Assembly (NCBI GenBank): GCA_011033025.1
Contig: WFMF01000127.1
Span: 310,001 to 374,000 of the forward strand
From: Beroe forskalii
Taxonomy: Eukaryota > Ctenophora > Nuda > Beroida > Beroidae
DNA length: 64,000 bases
Direction of reading: 5' to 3'
The notes beneath the pieces were generated by a model. The model was not told where the DNA came from and ran no database searches. It saw nothing but the letters and a program-made list of their open reading frames with translations. The translations under genes and the position numbers were made by a program. Positions 10,048 to 22,900 of the stretch are shown here, in pieces. Position 1 is the stretch's first letter; each line of letters starts with the position of its first letter.

Positions 10048-13000
10048 TTAATCAAACCTTATATATTCATCAAGATCATTAGTACCATTTTCCAAGTCAG
10101 AATCAAACAGCTCCAGTCTCTTGCTCAATTGTGGAGTATCTAAGGTTCCTGAATAAACTAATCTAGTATTCTGTATAAACCTACAAAATAATTCAAATGA
10201 CTGAAAAAAACTACGATTTTTAATATGCTATAATACTGTAATATTCTACAGTTAATTACTTAAATTAAGTAACCTCATTCATGAAGTCAGGTTTACATAT
10301 AATTACCTGAGCGTTTAGAAACCTTTAAAAAGGGATTGAGAGCAGCATTACTCTTGTTCATGTCCCGAAAAAGGCTAAAAAACACAAGTTCTTCTGCCTT
10401 ATAAACTTCCCTAAAATTCAGTTTCCTCTTTCTCTTATTTCCAACAAGCTGAGCTGTATTGGAATCATCTTTCAACAGCAATGAAGCAGATTCATCTGAC
10501 TTAACAGCAATTGGCATGCCTTTCTCACGGGGTAATGTTGCAGCAGCAGACTCCAATGTTTCTGGGTCACCTGTTTTTGGAGTATCATGCACATCACTAG
10601 TTATAGATGCACTCTGAGCAGATACAGAAGCCTGTGAAGATACATCTGCCACTGACTGGTTTCCACATCCGCTGGCCAAATTTTCAGCACTTTCGATCTT
10701 ATTGGCATCAATTATGTCACTTCTGATTTTTGCGACATCTACTTCCTTTTCTGCTTTTCCTGATTTGAGAGGAGCAACTCCACTGTTTTTAGCCTGAGAA
10801 CTACAGCAAAGTTATTAGCATTATAGCATTATGAATTACTGAATGACTATGTGAACAAAATGCTGAACACTTTCTATCACAGGATGGTGGGGAAAATTTT
10901 ATTAATTTGCCACAAGGATCAACCTTGAAGGTATTCTGGTAGCTTAGTTTTGAATTCTAATGAATTTAGGCGTAGTATAAAAAGTCGTATTATGTTAATT
11001 TATTCAAGAATAATCTTCATCGCTTACGAAAACTCAATATACCATAGATGTTATATTATAAAAATATCTAGAATATGATAAAATATATTTAGATACAAAT
11101 AGGGATAAAACATCAATTAAATTTAATCAATAGTCAATATAAAATATTCTGTTCTAAGACGTCATTTGAGCTAAAATTCGAGAAAATAATACAGATTCAT
11201 TTGATAAAGATTTAAGTTAGATAAATAAAAAATTCAGCTGTTTATTATTATAGTTTAAAACCTATAATTATAATTAAAATAGATTCAAAGCAATATATTC
11301 AAAACCCATAATTTAACAGAAACCCATATTTTAGAATGCTGTATAATCTCACAAATGTGAAAGACAAATATAACATTAAATATAGGAATGTGATAGCAGT
11401 GTGAAATATAATTAAAGAAGGGCAGGGTGTATTGAAGTGCATCTTTCATGAAGCACCTTTGTGTACATTTTTAGAAGAAGAGATATTCCCCATTCATTTA
11501 ACCGGACATTATCTTGAAATAGCCCAAAATTCTTACCCCATGCATTGATGAACAAGCAATAAAAATCCAGGTAATAAAGATTCTGAGAAGGGCATGACAG
11601 ACTATAGAACCAGCTGTTTAAGATTGTTATTCCTTGGCGTGTTATATGAGATGAAAAATTGTCCTCAATAGGAAGGACAGAGCAAATATAGAGGGAAGCA
11701 TGCTTAAAAAGGATCTTCAAAGTGCCAATCAAGGCAAGGAACTTTGGCCACAATTGTGTTAAATCAGCATGGGACAAGCATTCAACAGCACCTAATCTAA
11801 TGAAAACTTTTGTGACATTCGTGAGGTTATTCATCTTTACAACAAACTGTCTGACTATAATATCTGCTGAGTTTATGTCACAGTTTGGCATGTTCATTAT
11901 CTGGATGCGACCTAATCCTATATTATCTGTGCTGAGGGTCACACAGTTACTCATCTCATCACTTATCACAAGAGTAGTTTCTTTAGAGTACTTTATTGCA
12001 GGTGAAGATATGAAGATGGGAGATTTATGCACAAGGGATTTCTGTGTGTTGATAACATCTCTATTTGGAATCATTTCAAAATTTCTGGACCATTCTGATT
12101 GAGTATTATCTAAATCTGGCCAAGTATTCTGCCTGGAATGTTGATAGTACTTCATTACACCCATCAACCTTGCATCAGTAAAAAATCAAAATATGAGCAA
12201 ACTACTCTTTAATAAAAGATTAAATGAAAACATTTGATACCTACTTGCCTATACAGCTATACCTATAATTCTATAACACACATACAATAATATATTATAG
12301 TTTATAATAATATATTCAATATTCATACTCATTAGCGGCATTATTACTATTAGGAGGGTTAGAGCTTTCTCCATAGGTGCAACCTAGTAATCAAGCTAAA
12401 ATTTAGCTTGTATATATCATGTAAAATCTATGTAAAATTTAGGCTTAATTGCCAGTAGACTTGTGTGAAGACAGATTAATCAAATGAATGAAGAATTAAT
12501 CAAATAGTTTATGTTAAATGTAATTCACATTTCCAAAGGAAATTTGTAACAAAACTGTAAAATAAGGCAAACTTTTTGTGACATACCCATAAAAAAGTAA
12601 TTTAAACTTACTTGTCATCTGTAGCTATTAATTCAGAATTTGTGTTCTTTGTAAGCACATGATCTGTCTTTGTACTTTGACAAGTTTCTTGAGATAGATA
12701 ACCCAAATTATTGACATCAGCCTTCATGATCTGGGAGCATTTATCATCATCTGAATTATGATTCATTACTGAGCCTTCAAAACTCCTTTCATTCAATTTC
12801 TCAGGCACAATAGTCTCAATTGACCCATTTCCAGAAAGTGGCTGATGATTAGAATTTATTGTATTAGTCTGAGTGGATATGATATCAGCTTCACTTGTAG
12901 AAGTGATTTGAATTGGAGACATGGATCCATCAGTAATAGATTTATCTGCTATCATTTCAGTATCATTATTTTCTTCAACATTTTTGCTTTTCTTGATATC

Positions 13001-15393
13001 CTTAGTTCCATCACAATCAAAATCCTCATTGCAACTTTGAACTTTCTTACACATTGCTTTCATAAAGAATGATTTTGACTTTTTTGTTAACCTCTTCTGA
13101 CCTTGAATACTTTTTGCAATTGGAGTTGATGATGACTTTGGCAATAAGGACCTAAAAAGAAATTGATTTCATCTTGAAATGGTATATTTATGAGTGAAAT
13201 ATATTTATGTTTGATTGAAATGTTTATTAAATATACAGTTATATTTCTTAAAGTACTTGTATAATCACCCATACATACCCTTTGATTTCATCAATAAAGC
13301 TGTTCTCAGGGTCAGTTGCAAGTAATGTAATGATCCCAGTCTTTTTGGGGGAGCCTTTGGTATCACAAATATGAAATGGCTTATTTCCAATCAAACTGAA
13401 AATAAAAGAGAAACTTATAAGGTACCTAAGTAATTTAAAAATGAGATATGATTTTCATTTGCATTGAACAAAAGCAATTATAGACAAAACCATAGAATAG
13501 CATATTACCTTTTTTCTTCAATGAAGCTGTTTGGAGCACTTGCATTACTATTTTCTGATGCCAAACAAGCAGTTTTTCTTATGTCAGATATAATATTTTG
13601 CACCAGTTTAGAAGACTTCAGTGTATTTTTCATTTTAAGTGGATTCTTTGTGAGTAAAACATCAAGGAGGAACTCCCTATAAGAATCATCAGCCAAGGTA
13701 ATTTCAAGAGGAACAATATCATCATCAGCAGTGAATTCTCCAGAGAGACCATCATTATTGCCAGCATTATTTGTTTGAACTTGATCTGGGTAAGAAAGTG
13801 GTAACACATATGCATGTGTGTTCATCAGCTTATTTAAACAAAGGTCTACTAAAGCCAACTAAGTGAGATCCCCAAGGTCCCTGTCATGGGAAAAAAGTTT
13901 CCCACATATCTTGAGTGGTGGGATATCAACATAATATACAACTTCTACTGGCCCTCACCATCCTTTTGACAAGTTGCTTTAGACTCAATAAGCATACATT
14001 ACAGCTTTACAGTAAACAGACAGCAGTTTATTACCCTTTAATATATCCCTGTACCTATCTGCTTTCATGTTTATTGACAACCTTAAGCTCATAAGATTGG
14101 CGGTTTCATAATACAAGTCCAAAAGAAATTCAATTTATCATACCTGGGTAATCAATAGGCAGCAGACTCATAATATCAGGAATCTCAAAGTCAGATAATA
14201 TGTTCTCAAACAGCATATCATTTGTTGAGGGAATTTCTTCATTTATATCAATGAAAGCTTGATTTTGGTATATGGTTTCACCAAGAATGTCTTGAGTTTT
14301 TGTTCTTCTTGGATCAAAATATTTGGCTATGCTATCATAATCAGGTCCATGAAGAGAGAAAAATGGTGTATTTCGAGGGTTGGTAGTCATTTCATAATTA
14401 TGGATGTTACTGAAATTAAATACATTTTATTGAATCACTCAAGAGGTTGAATGATAAAAAAAGGAGTTCAGCAAAAACAACCTGAATGCATTTATGAAAA
14501 TGAATGCAATGAGTAATAAACTTACAACACAACACAACACATATTAAATTAACTAACTGAGAATGTTGTGTCACACTTTGTGGAGTTCCTGAAGAAGAGA
14601 TATTTTATCTCAAAACTGACAGTTGAATAGTGGTACAAAGTGTATGGGTTTGATTTCATATTTGAGAATTTTTGTGTTTCACTGCAATGATCAATCACTT
14701 CAAACATGAATGCAATTCATTAACAAACCTATGGACATGATTGTGGTCCACATTCTGCGAGTCTGACTCAATGAGTTTATGTTTAATGGTTTCTGAAGAT
14801 AAAAATTGCTTTCTTTTCTCATGAAGCTTTAAGCAAAACTGGTGGCTTTTACGAGGATCTTGGATGCTTAAAGTCTGAAAAGGTTAACTATTTTTATATT
14901 GCAATGATAATAATAATAATAATTTAAACTTTTATATTATAGTGGCACATCAACTTAAACTATTGCACAGCTGTGCCACGAAAACAGATTCAACAACAAA
15001 AGCTATGACAGTGCTTTATCAAATAACATTATATACAAATAGTCTAAAATAAAGCTAAAAACAAGATTCATTCTGGAGTTTAAGCACTGTCAGAAATTCA
15101 AAGCTTAACTAAAACAAATAGAAATTATAATAAGTTAAATATTAAATGCAGTATTAAATAAATGAGTTTTAAGGGCTGATTTGAAAGAATCAATAGATAA
15201 GTATGCACATGAATGAAAAGTGCAAGGAATAAGGATGTGGCTTGACAAAATATCTTCATGAAATATATGGAGCAATATATGAAAACTCTAACAAACTCCA
15301 TTCAGAAAAAACAATAGGACTTACCTGTGATGCATCAGCAACAGTAGGGATTTCAAAAACGGCAGACAAGAAATATGCATCATTTTCACTCAT
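10048..15393 (-). CDS. Unrecognised multi-exon gene with two alternative 3' ends (isoform B shown, 8 exons)
   Basis: Shared exons: 15325-15393 (ATG 15393, MSENDAYFLSAVFEIPTVAD), 14729-14874, 14144-14409, 13509-13785, 13279-13395, 12612-13151. All donors and acceptors are GT/AG and phases agree throughout. Isoform B continues with 10307-10800 (starts NSQAKNSGVAPLKSG; contains the basic GNKRKRKLNFREVY) and 10048-10148 (TPQLSKRLELFDSDLENG, stop TAA), total about 669 residues. The protein is polar, Ser/Asn/Asp rich and likely disordered, with short conserved-looking blocks (FFSLHGPDYDSIAKYFDPRR; SYREFLLDVLLTKNPLK; ENSFIDEIKGSLLPK) and Lys-rich possible nuclear localisation signals (KRLTKKSKSFFMKAMCKKV). 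A nuclear or scaffolding role is only a guess. I do not recognise the family. Confidence 0.6.
11412..12168 (-). CDS. Alternative terminal exon coding a degenerate SGNH/GDSL-hydrolase-like domain
   Basis: A single exon of 252 codons (stop TAA at 11412). Its acceptor (TTTTACTGATGCAAG/G) accepts exon 12612-13151 in frame, giving an isoform of about 723 residues that ends here. The domain order looks like an SGNH fold: a strand TTLVISDEMSN, then VTKVFIRLGAVECLSHADL where the GxND block would be, then SLYICSVLPIEDNF, and DNVRLNEWGISLL in the place of the catalytic DxxHLNxxG block, with His replaced by Arg. The nucleophile Ser and GxND Asn are not evident, so no esterase activity is expected. Such domains occur in ORF1 of some CR1/L2-type LINEs, so this exon could be captured mobile DNA. 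Alternatively it is an independent pseudogene. Confidence 0.5.
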
Positions 15394-15716
15394 TTTGGAC
15401 AATCTCAAAGTTATAAATCCTCTTCATATGACATTTTTCATTAAAACCTATCTGCTTACATCTATGGGAGAAAGTTGTGTTTTTCAGTGAAATGAAAGAT
15501 TAGATTCAAATTCATTTACTCCAATTGTGTATTCAAATCAAAAAGAAATCAATATAATAATAATGTAATGTAACAATTTTACTAAAGAGCAACACAATTC
15601 ATCATTTAAATTGAATCATAACACTTAATCACCGTTATTCAAGGCACTCAATGTATGTCATAACAGTATGTTCCTTCCAAATGTACTATTCACAATAAAT
15701 TGCAGTCTCATGTTTT

Positions 15717-18110
15717 TTATGCACTGTTGACTGTTCCATCGCGAATATAGTGCTGCTTGTTTGGTTCTGCAGCCTTCTTCTTCCTCAGGTCATCCACAAC
15801 AGTCAGGTGTTCTGCTCTTTGCTCTAATGATCTGTCAGGAGACAGGAACCGGCAAAATGGTACCACAGGAACACGACAAAAATTAGCCTCCATTAGCCTC
15901 CATTAGCCTCCATGGAGGCTGAGTGGAGGCTGAGTGGAGCCTGAGTGGAGGCTAAGTGGAGGCTAATTTCAAAAATTAGCCTCCACGGAGGCTAGTGGAG
16001 GCATGAGGCTAATTTTCGAAAAAATAGCCTCCACTATGGAGGCTATAGCCTCCACTCCACTAGCCTCCACTAGGCTCCCACTCAGCCTCCACTCAGCCTC
16101 CACTCAGCCTCCATGGAGGCTAAATTTTTAGCCTCCACTAGCCTCCACTAGCCTCCACTCAAGATTTAGCCTCCATTAGCCTCCACGGAAATTTAAAAAG
16201 TCATTTTTTGGATTCTATGGAAGCTATTTTGACAGTGCTAGTGGAGGCTATAGCCTCCAAATGGAGGCTAAAAATCATGAAAAAACACAGATAATATGCT
16301 AGCCTCCACAAAATTAAATTTATGTCATGTTTTACAAAAAGAGTACATTTTGTAACATAGACCAAAAGTCTAGTATTAGGCACCACTAGGCCTCCACTAG
16401 AATCCACTCAGCCTCCACTAGGCTCCACTAGGCTTCACTCAGCCTCCACTAGGCTCCACTCAGCCTCCACTAGGCTCCACTCAGCCTCCACTAGGCTCCA
16501 TTCAGCCTCCACTAGCCTCATGCAGCCTCCACTAGCCTCCACTCAGCCTCCACTAGGCTCCACCACTCAGCCTCCACTAGGCTCCACTGGCCTCCAACCC
16601 ACTGGCCTCCACTAGGCTAGTGGAGCTAAGTGGAGCCTAGTGGAGGCTGGAGGCTGAATGGAGCCTAGTGGAGGCTGAGGGAGGTGGAGCCTAGTGGAGG
16701 CTGAGTGGAGCCTAGTGGAGGCTAAGTGGAGCCTAGTGGAGGCTGAATGGAGCCTAGTGGAGGCTAGTGGAGCCTATTGGATCCTAGTGGAGGCTGAGTG
16801 GCCTAGTGGTGGCCAGTGGAGCCTAGTGGAGGCTGAGTGGAGGCTAGTGGCGCCTGAGTGGAGCCTAGTGGAGGCTGAGTGGAGCCTAGTGGAGGCTAAG
16901 CGGAGGCTGAGTGGAGCCTAGTGGAGGCTGAGTGGAGCCTAGTGGAGGCTGAATGGATCCTAGTGGAGGCTAGTGGAGCCTATTGGATCCTAGTGGAGCC
17001 TAGTGGAGCCTAGTGGAGGCAAGTGGAGCCTAGTGGAGGCAAGTGGAGGCTAGTGGAGGCTGAGTGGAGCCTAGTGGAGGCTGAGTGGAGCCTAGTGGAG
17101 GCTGAGGAGCCTAGTGGAGGCTAGTGGAGGCTGAGTGGAGCCTAGTGGAGGCTGAGTGGAGCCTAGTGGAGGCTGAGTGGAGCCTAGTGGAGGCTGAGTG
17201 GAGCCTAGTGGAGGCTGAGTGGAGCCTAGTGGAGGCTGAGTGTAGGACAGTTGGAGCTGTCTGAAAGTTTGAAGCTATATATTGTTTTTCACATTAGTAC
17301 ACATAAATCACCATTTTCAGCAAGAAATTTGTGTTTTGTAGGCTTATTGATTTAGGCTCCACTCAGCCTCACTTAGCCTCCACTCAGCCTCCATTAGCCT
17401 CCATTAGCCTCCATATAGAGGCTTTAGCCTCCACAAAATGACTTTTTAAATTTCTGTGGAGGCTAATGGAGGCTAATTCTTGAGTGGAGGCTAGTGGAGG
17501 CTAGTGGAGGCTAAACCAAAATTTAGCCTCCATGGAGGCTGAGTGGAGGCTGAGTGGAGGCTGAGTGGAGGCTAGGAGGCTAATGGAGGCTAGTGGAGGC
17601 TAATATAGCCTCCATAGTGGAGGCTATTTTTCAAAAATTAGCCTCATGCCTCCACTAGCCTCCGTGGAGGCTAATTTTTGAAATTAGCCTCCACTTAGGC
17701 TCCACTCAGCCTCCACTCAGCCTCCACTCAGCCTCCATGGAGGCTAATGGAGGCTAATGGAGGCTAATTTTTGTCGTGTTCCTGTGGTACCATTTTGCCC
17801 AGGATCCCTGTCTTATACCTGCTACTGCCCCTGAGCTTCCAAGCCTTTGAAAGTATCTGGGTCACAACCAAAGAGTTTGATTGCTAAACACGTTTACGTT
17901 GTGTACACACACCTATACAGGCTTAGGATGGAGTTTGACGTCATAACCTTGTACTGGCCGAGGTCCATTGTCTGAAACTTTCCCGATCCTACAAACCTCC
18001 ATCTTCGGTTTCTGACAAACAGCTTCCGTAATTCCCCCAACCTTTTCACAGAGCTCCTCATCTTTTTCCTCTATGAAACCAAACACCTTACACCATAATA
18101 TTGTGGCTCC
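15717..18110 (-). pseudogene. LINE ORF1-type remnant interrupted by a palindromic DNA element
   Basis: Reading the minus strand: about 18110-17955 codes FGFIEEKDEELCEKVGGITE...VCRIGKVSDNGPRP, 17887-17808 codes LVVTQILSKAWKLRGSSRYK and 15842-15717 codes LSPDRSLEQRAEHLTVVDDL...NKQHYIRDGTVNSA then TAA. The order RxGK..RPV, KAxxLR, LSPDR, EERAEH, IRxGxI is that of the nucleic-acid-binding ORF1 protein of CR1/L2-like LINEs. The frame reads through once the 1.95-kb element at 15851-17799 is removed with one copy of its 8-bp flanking duplication. A second insert of about 65 bp (17890-17954) belongs to the ACACACCTATnCnGG repeat family and brings a stop. Upstream, 18071-18289 shows ...VMLQLCKENVTPANIVPDMK in another frame, possibly more of the same ORF after a frameshift. 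Confidence 0.6.
15851..17799. mobile_element. Palindromic non-autonomous DNA transposon (fold-back type), 1949 bp, 8-bp target duplication
   Basis: Terminal inverted repeats start GGCAAAATGGTACCACAGGA at 15851 and end with the complement at 17799, continuing through ACACGACAAAAATTAGCCTC into long arms built of the 10-mer TAGTGGAGGC and its complement. Flanks are CAGGAACC (15843-15850) and CAGGATCC (17800-17807), an 8-bp target duplication with one mismatch, and removal restores the LINE ORF1 frame around it. An 8-bp duplication is usual for hAT or Merlin/P-like transposases; no transposase is coded here. The inside is GGAGGC/GCCTCC satellite that gives the frame at 16694-16921 (WSLVEAE repeats), which is not a gene. 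Confidence 0.85.
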
Positions 18111-18299
18111 TGTCCTCTTCCTTTCATATCTGGCACAATGTTGGCTGGTGTAACATTTTCCTTACACAGCTGCAGCATTACTACAGGCGGCATGGTTAAT
18201 GTGGCCATGTTGAAAGTTGGTGTTAGACGTTGTCTGGCCATTATTTTTGCGGGGGCGCGCGCTTTGCCGAAGGCGAAGGGGTCAGACAACGTCTGATAA

Positions 18300-19000
18300 G
18301 GAAGTTGTCGGACAATGTCTGACCCGCTGACTCAAGCGGCGCGCGTCGCGTCGCTTGAAATCTCTTGCCCTCTTGGCTCTATCAACCATCGACAACGTGG
18401 AAAGCGCCATCGCTTAGCAAAACACGTATACCCTACCCCTAACCATGAGGGGCGTCGCTAGACGGCTTGCCGCGCCGCGCATTCCGTCCGCAAAACCAGG
18501 GCGCTGGTTGCTAAACGCGTATATCCCTGTTATTTTCGCGCGGCCCGGCGCGCTTCCTCACACGCGACGGCGCGTACACACACCTATGCGGGTTTAGGAA
18601 GGGCGCTGGTAAGGGCAACTGCAACGTATATATACCCCTGTTTGGCGTTTGCATTGCGCGGCGCGCGCAATTCCGCGCGTCCCATAGCCAGGAAGCGCGC
18701 GACGTGTACACACATCTATGCGGGCTTAGGAAGTCAGCGTTGCGCGCGCGTACACACGTCGTTTATGTATGTATGTAGGCTAACTAGTGACCTATAGCAT
18801 AACACGAAAACCCCTGTTCACGTTGCATGCGAGGCGTGGCGCGCGCGTCCTCAGAAGACTGTAGGAGGCACTGCGCGCGTACGCACACCTATCACTTGCT
18901 AAACACGTATATCCCTGTCGGCGCGTGGCGTCGCGGCGCGTTCCCCAGGAGAGCGCCGCACAGCGCGCGACGCACACCTATGTGGCGTGGGCTTATAAAT
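18300..19000. repeat. CpG-rich repeat patch
   Basis: Base composition shifts to GC- and CpG-rich with many GCGCGC runs. Repeated pieces are (TA)AACACGTATATCCCTGT at about 18421, 18512, 18627 and 18900, and ACACACCTATGCGGGTTTAG at about 18577, 18708, 18885 and 18970, arranged as decayed copies of a unit of about 100-170 bp. The related copy at 17890-17954 sits inside the LINE remnant. The open frames here (18511-18711, 18792-18977, 18827-19009) are artefacts of high GC. Confidence 0.7.
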
Positions 19001-19912
19001 TCAATTTAGTTAAAACCATAAAATTTATTGATCGTCCTTGTACATGATTTTATTTTCCAATGCAAGAATTTCTGTTCTCTGTAAAGACAAATCAGTATTA
19101 AACTGATAACTTCGCTAAACTGCTTTCGCAACCAAACCCGAGGATGTTGCTCATCACCCATGCTTATTACCAATTAATGGAGTATTTCTGAAGATAAGAA
19201 GATATATCTTTGATGTGATCACGCTGCAGTGAAATCACCCAGCTTTCACCCTTTCCTCTTTTCCTTTTTAAAACCTTTGCTCTTCAGATGTTCTAATTGA
19301 TTTTTAAATTTATTCTGCTATTGGGATATACATCCATTATGAATCTCTGGTGCTTTCTCGAAATATGATTCATAATACTTGACTCTCTTTGGAGATTTTT
19401 ACTAACTTTCACACTACACACCACTATTCTAAGGACAGTTTCGAGATTATGAAAATCCCTTCTTCAGGGAATCATATTTTGAAACTACATTCACAACCTT
19501 CTCAAATTTGATTGTGATAAGGAGTCTTTTTACATTTTAACTTTGACCAGAGCCATCTTTTGCACATCATGGGGGCATTTGTTCCATGCCTCAAAAGAAG
19601 AGATGTTATCTCGAAACTGGCAATGAAATATGTGTTGTATTTCATGAAGTAGTTCCAAATTGTAGTCAATTCTTGCATTTTTGATGTATTACTATAGGTG
19701 ATCATATTCAGCACATTTGATTGTATTTTGTGCATATACAGTAATTATTTGTACTTCAATTTATCAATTAAATAGTGTTGAAGAGTTGATAACCAAACTT
19801 TGCTACCATTGGCCATTCAGTTTGATTAAAATATCATCAAATTGTGATTTGCTGACCCAATTAATATCAATAGCTTTACTAAACCATGGAACTTTGCCTC
19901 TGTTGTTTTCAG

Positions 19913-22900
19913 CCACGTGAGGTAAGGTTACATCTCATTTACCTAATAGTTCCATATTAACTATATCCATGTTAAGTTGAACTCAGTCTATGATTAATAC
20001 CAATGCAGATTTGGACCCATGTAATGTGGTGATCTGGGATTAATAATTCCAAGGTTGGCTATAGTCCCCTTCCATCATTTATAAAGTCCTTATTTATCTT
20101 ATTTTCAGAGTTTGAAAGACTCAGATCCCCTTCTTCCACCAGTCAACAATGGAGTGGCCAATGAGGAGCCTCCAATGCAAAGTTCAGATAAGGTGAGAGT
20201 AGATTGATAATATCAATAAACTGATTCCTCTTATTTGAATTGAAAAGAAATCTTTCTTCAAGACATCAATCTGCAAGACTGATTCCTCTTGATTGTTATT
20301 AAATCTGTTTTCTTGGTACAGCTTTGCAATATTCTATGTTGTCACTCTAATGTCAAAGTCTAACGGTGTGCGGCTTGCTGCCTGTAATTAACAGGCAGCG
20401 AGCCGCGCACGATTACACCGCACATGGAAAAGCCGCGCACATATGAGTTCAACACGCCCCTGTAAATTATCATTGTTATCATTAAAATTTGATGACAGTA
20501 CTTATTCATGATTGTTGTACTTCATGATGACTATTATTGTTAGTATTATATCAAATTTCTGTCAGGTAATAACAGAACAGTTCACTGAATATGAACCAGA
20601 CATGAAACCAGTGCCAAACAATGAACCAAACCATGAAACATGTGATACACAGCCACTTCTTCCGCAGGGTAATCTTTCTGTGAAATGAACACAAGAAAGT
20701 AAAAACTTATGAGCAAAACTAACATACCTTATATGTCCAAACCTTTTCGAATTTGATTGGTTCTGCAATCTTTTTTACATCATTTCCAGTTCGTGTAGCT
20801 TTTCATTATATAGCTCTCAAGTCTTATTCAGCTCCCTCAGAGGAAGAGTGCTCTGCTCAGAATGCATCGCCTGATGTGAAGGATGTGGAGCATAAGCTTG
20901 CGGAGATTAGCATGAACAAAGACCCTGTCATGAGAAAGAGTGACAGTAACAAGAATATTGCTGGACTAAGGTTGGTTTTAATTGGTTACTCTTAATGAGA
21001 TCTATCATGAGATCAATGATCCAAGGTTTTTAAATGTCAATTCATCAATTTTATGGTGCATAGGGATTATGATATTTCTAAATTTCCCCCTATACAGAGA
21101 TTCCATCTGTGAACCCACTGCTCCCCGGCTCTATCCAGATGTACCTGCTACCCCAGAACCAGTGAGAATTGTACCAGTTGTCTTGCCAGCTGAAGAGGCT
21201 ATGGATCTTCCTGGGCAACCAATTGAGGTAGCTATATGACCTGAGTCAAGATTCTTAAGTGGTTTTTGCGACTGTTCCATTTGAGAAGTAACCAGTCACC
21301 CAGATCATTTAATTTGCGTTATTTTATGCATAGATGTTGCTGCTTTCATAACAATTTCGCATGCCAACATTTATTATTAAAACATGCATTGGTCGTTCAA
21401 ATGTCATAAATCTGATTCTGGCTCAGCGACACTGGCTTAGCATTAATTATACTATAAGTGGTTGTAACCAAGTCGTTTATGTAGAATCTTTTCAATCCCT
21501 TGTGAATGACTGTTTGGCAAGAATGACATTAAAGAATATTCAATATATTAGTGTAAAGATACCTTAAAGGTATAATAATGCACGTATGGGATTGAAATTT
21601 CATGATTTTTTGGTCTATGATCCGATAATGTATAGATACTCTTCCATTACCCATGGAGAACATGTTTTCCAAACACTACACAATTTTGTACATTCAATGC
21701 TTTTGAGAAAGTATTTAATATGTCTTATCCGTCCCTACCAGATTCCTGCTGAAGAAGCTCCTCTCATGCCCGTTGAAACACTACCAATTGCTGAGACACC
21801 CGTTGTAGAACTTGAGGTTGAGAAACACGTGGAAAGTGCTCCGGAGTACGTTGAACCAGTTGTCACTGAGGAGCTAGTTGCAGTGGTTAAGGATGAAGTG
21901 CCAGTGGTTGAAGAGGTTTCACCTACTGAGGAAGAAGTTTCTGCTGCTGAAGAAGAGTTCTACCCTGCTGAGGAGGAAATTTCACCTGCCGAGGAAGAGG
22001 AAGAGGTCCCCGTGGAAGAAAGTCCTGAGGAGGAAGAGGCGCAGATTGAAGAAACCCCAGAAGAGGATGCTGTGGAAGAGGAAGCGCCTGCTGAGATTAC
22101 AAGTGAAATCGGTTGGTTGAATAAAACTAGTCGCATGATGTTAATCCTCTATTCATTAGCATGATATTATATTCATGTGATAGAACAAATACAGATTCCT
22201 ACTTTCTGGGTGATGAAAAGCTGATGAATAACATTTTATTTTTTCAAAATATCATACTAAAAGGGATGGTTGTTTTTTCAATTATTTACGTAATTGAGTA
22301 CCACGTTACTGTTGACCCAAAGATTGAAACGCTAAAGCTTATATTTATTTCAGAAGTAGCCAAGCCCCCTGAAAGTTATGTCTTCGTCAAGGAACCTGCT
22401 GAGGTGAGACAATTGATATTCTACATTGTGACATTGGATATACTGATGTAAGCGTCTGAACATTGATAGAAGTGTTTCAAACATTGTTCTGAAATCTTCA
22501 AATATCTATTGTATTGAAATCATACCAAAAAGAGCTTTGAGTATTATGTACCAGCAAGATTCTTTGACGAAATTATTCTCACTTCATCTTCCTTCGTTCG
22601 CTAGCCACAAACAAAAAAGGCCCCTTTAAATCGTCAACATACATTCAAAATCACGTTATTACGTTACTTTCACCCGCCCGTATTGTACCCATGATATTCT
22701 GCCACACGGGAATTTTCATTGGATATTCTGTCATTGTCTTTTAACGGACTTTATAATAATACTGCGGCACTTCAATATGTAATTATGCTTTATTTGGAGT
22801 GTGAATGTCTCTCTTTTGATGGGAACTTATCTTTCTTCTTAACTTCAAAATCATGGGATGAAAACCTTCTCATAGTACTTTAAAAACTTGAATCTTTACA

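Noticed and set aside
16694-16921. Frame with WSLVEAE repeats
   Set aside because: Produced by the 21-bp GAGCCTAGTGGAGGCTGAGT pattern inside the palindromic element; no start context, no similarity.
19559-19640. ATG followed by MGAFVPCLKRR, resembling a myristoylation/palmitoylation start for the acidic-protein gene
   Set aside because: The DNA (GAAGAGATGTTATCTCGAAACTG) is a dispersed repeat also seen near 14595, and no good donor joins it to the next exon.
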